This document shows positions 63,501 to 64,000 of a stretch of 64,000 nucleotides of DNA, in pieces. How positions within the stretch are numbered: the stretch's first letter is position 1; each line of letters opens with the position of its first letter. Location of the stretch: assembly GCA_016801845.1 (NCBI GenBank), contig CM028908.1:20967047-21031046 (forward strand). The letters are read 5' to 3'. The notes beneath the pieces were generated by a model. The model was not told where the DNA came from and searched no databases. It saw only the letters and a list, made by a program, of their open reading frames with translations. The DNA comes from Polydactylus sextarius (Eukaryota > Chordata > Actinopteri > Polynemidae). The translations under genes and the position numbers were made by a program.

Positions 63501-63618
63501 AAAACAAATACCCAATTTTGTTAATGAACATCTGTAATCACCATGTAGACTCTCAGTGAAAACATCCAAAACAAATATGTGTTTTGGAGAAGGGGAGGAA
63601 TATCCCTCCCAAACGACA

Positions 63619-63622
<4 letters not shown>

Positions 63623-63661
<39 letters not shown>
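63623..63661. repeat. (TG)n microsatellite
   Basis: A pure TG run of 39 bp. A complementary (AC)n run lies 36 bp downstream at 63697-63713, so the pair can fold into a hairpin. Confidence 0.96.
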
Positions 63662-63664
<3 letters not shown>

Positions 63665-63696
63665 GTTGATAGGATAGGGAAGTTTCACCTGGAGAG

Positions 63697-63713
63697 ACAC
63701 ACACACACACACA
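63697..63713. repeat. (AC)n microsatellite
   Basis: A 17-bp AC run that is complementary to the TG run at 63623-63661. Confidence 0.94.
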
Positions 63714-64000
63714 TTGGGATATATTTCCCAAATTCCAGAAGATCAAAGATCCAATTTCCCACACTTGCCACTTCAGGAGCTCATCAATAAAATACTAATC
63801 ACTTCACGCCTGATTCTGAGAATGGAGCTGCAGCCAAAGGCTTAGGGAGACGTCCATATCACAAAAAAACACCTCCGCTTTTAACTGTCTTGACTGTTGT
63901 TGGATGTGCACACGCTCCTGCGCGGGTTTGCATATAATTTGCAGTCAGGTGTATCCAATAGCTGTCCTGCCTTTTCCCCTCCTGATAAATATGCTAAGTT

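Larger units (their letters stand above)
55043..64000 (-). other. foxp1 5'-UTR intron (3' part, partial)
   Basis: The first coding exon has an acceptor before its ATG, so this region is inferred to be intron separating it from an upstream non-coding exon. I could not identify such an exon, because non-coding exons have no protein signature. The region holds enhancer-like unique blocks (57000-57660, 59970-60130, 62200-62540, 63100-63500), a G-quadruplex motif at 59463, a 13-bp inverted repeat at 59979, A-runs near 58936 and 60930-60957, and TG and CA tracts near 63.6-63.7 kb. Confidence 0.65.

Overview
The window is vertebrate genomic DNA, most probably from a ray-finned and likely spiny-rayed fish. 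Its only recognisable gene is the 5' coding part of foxp1, the forkhead transcription factor FOXP1, on the minus strand. Six coding exons were decoded by hand with splice sites and phases: 54872-55042 (start codon), 29180-29326, 11667-11804, 11280-11384, 7570-7720 and 1395-1584. Joined, they encode 296 complete residues plus two bases of codon 297: the N-terminal segment and the glutamine-rich region, up to just before the C2H2 zinc finger. The zinc-finger, leucine-zipper and forkhead exons lie beyond position 1. FOXP1 is preferred over FOXP2 and FOXP4 because of the MMQESGTE start, LLTIQPGQ in the fifth exon and HASTNGQ in the sixth. I cannot tell whether this is the teleost a or b copy.

Layout, in the direction of transcription (high to low coordinates): 64000-55043 is the 3' part of an intron inside the 5' UTR; the start-codon exon lies near 55.0 kb; a 25.5 kb intron follows, then the exon at 29.2 kb, a 17.4 kb intron, two close exons at 11.3-11.8 kb with a 282 bp intron between them, a 3.6 kb intron, the exon at 7.6 kb, a 6.0 kb intron, the exon at 1.4 kb, and part of the next intron. 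About 98.6% of the window is therefore non-coding.

The introns hold CA, TA, AAT, GA and GGA microsatellites, two diverged copies of one interspersed repeat (37.7 and 44.4 kb), another dispersed element with matching inverted repeats (24.5 kb), several G-quadruplex motifs, some inverted repeats, and many stretches of unique, homeobox-motif-rich sequence that look like conserved regulatory DNA. The most interesting one is at 19.4-20.1 kb. It has a CpG-containing block, paired CCAAT boxes around a CACGCCC box, a pyrimidine tract in the sense direction and a possible splice donor. It lies in the intron just before the exon that carries the known internal start methionines of short FOXP1 isoforms. 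I propose it as an alternative internal promoter. A second CpG/CCAAT cluster lies about 400 bp after the start-codon exon.

I found no operon, phage, CRISPR array, RNA gene or complete transposon, and no evidence for a new multi-gene system. Regulatory calls are motif-based and have no conservation data behind them.
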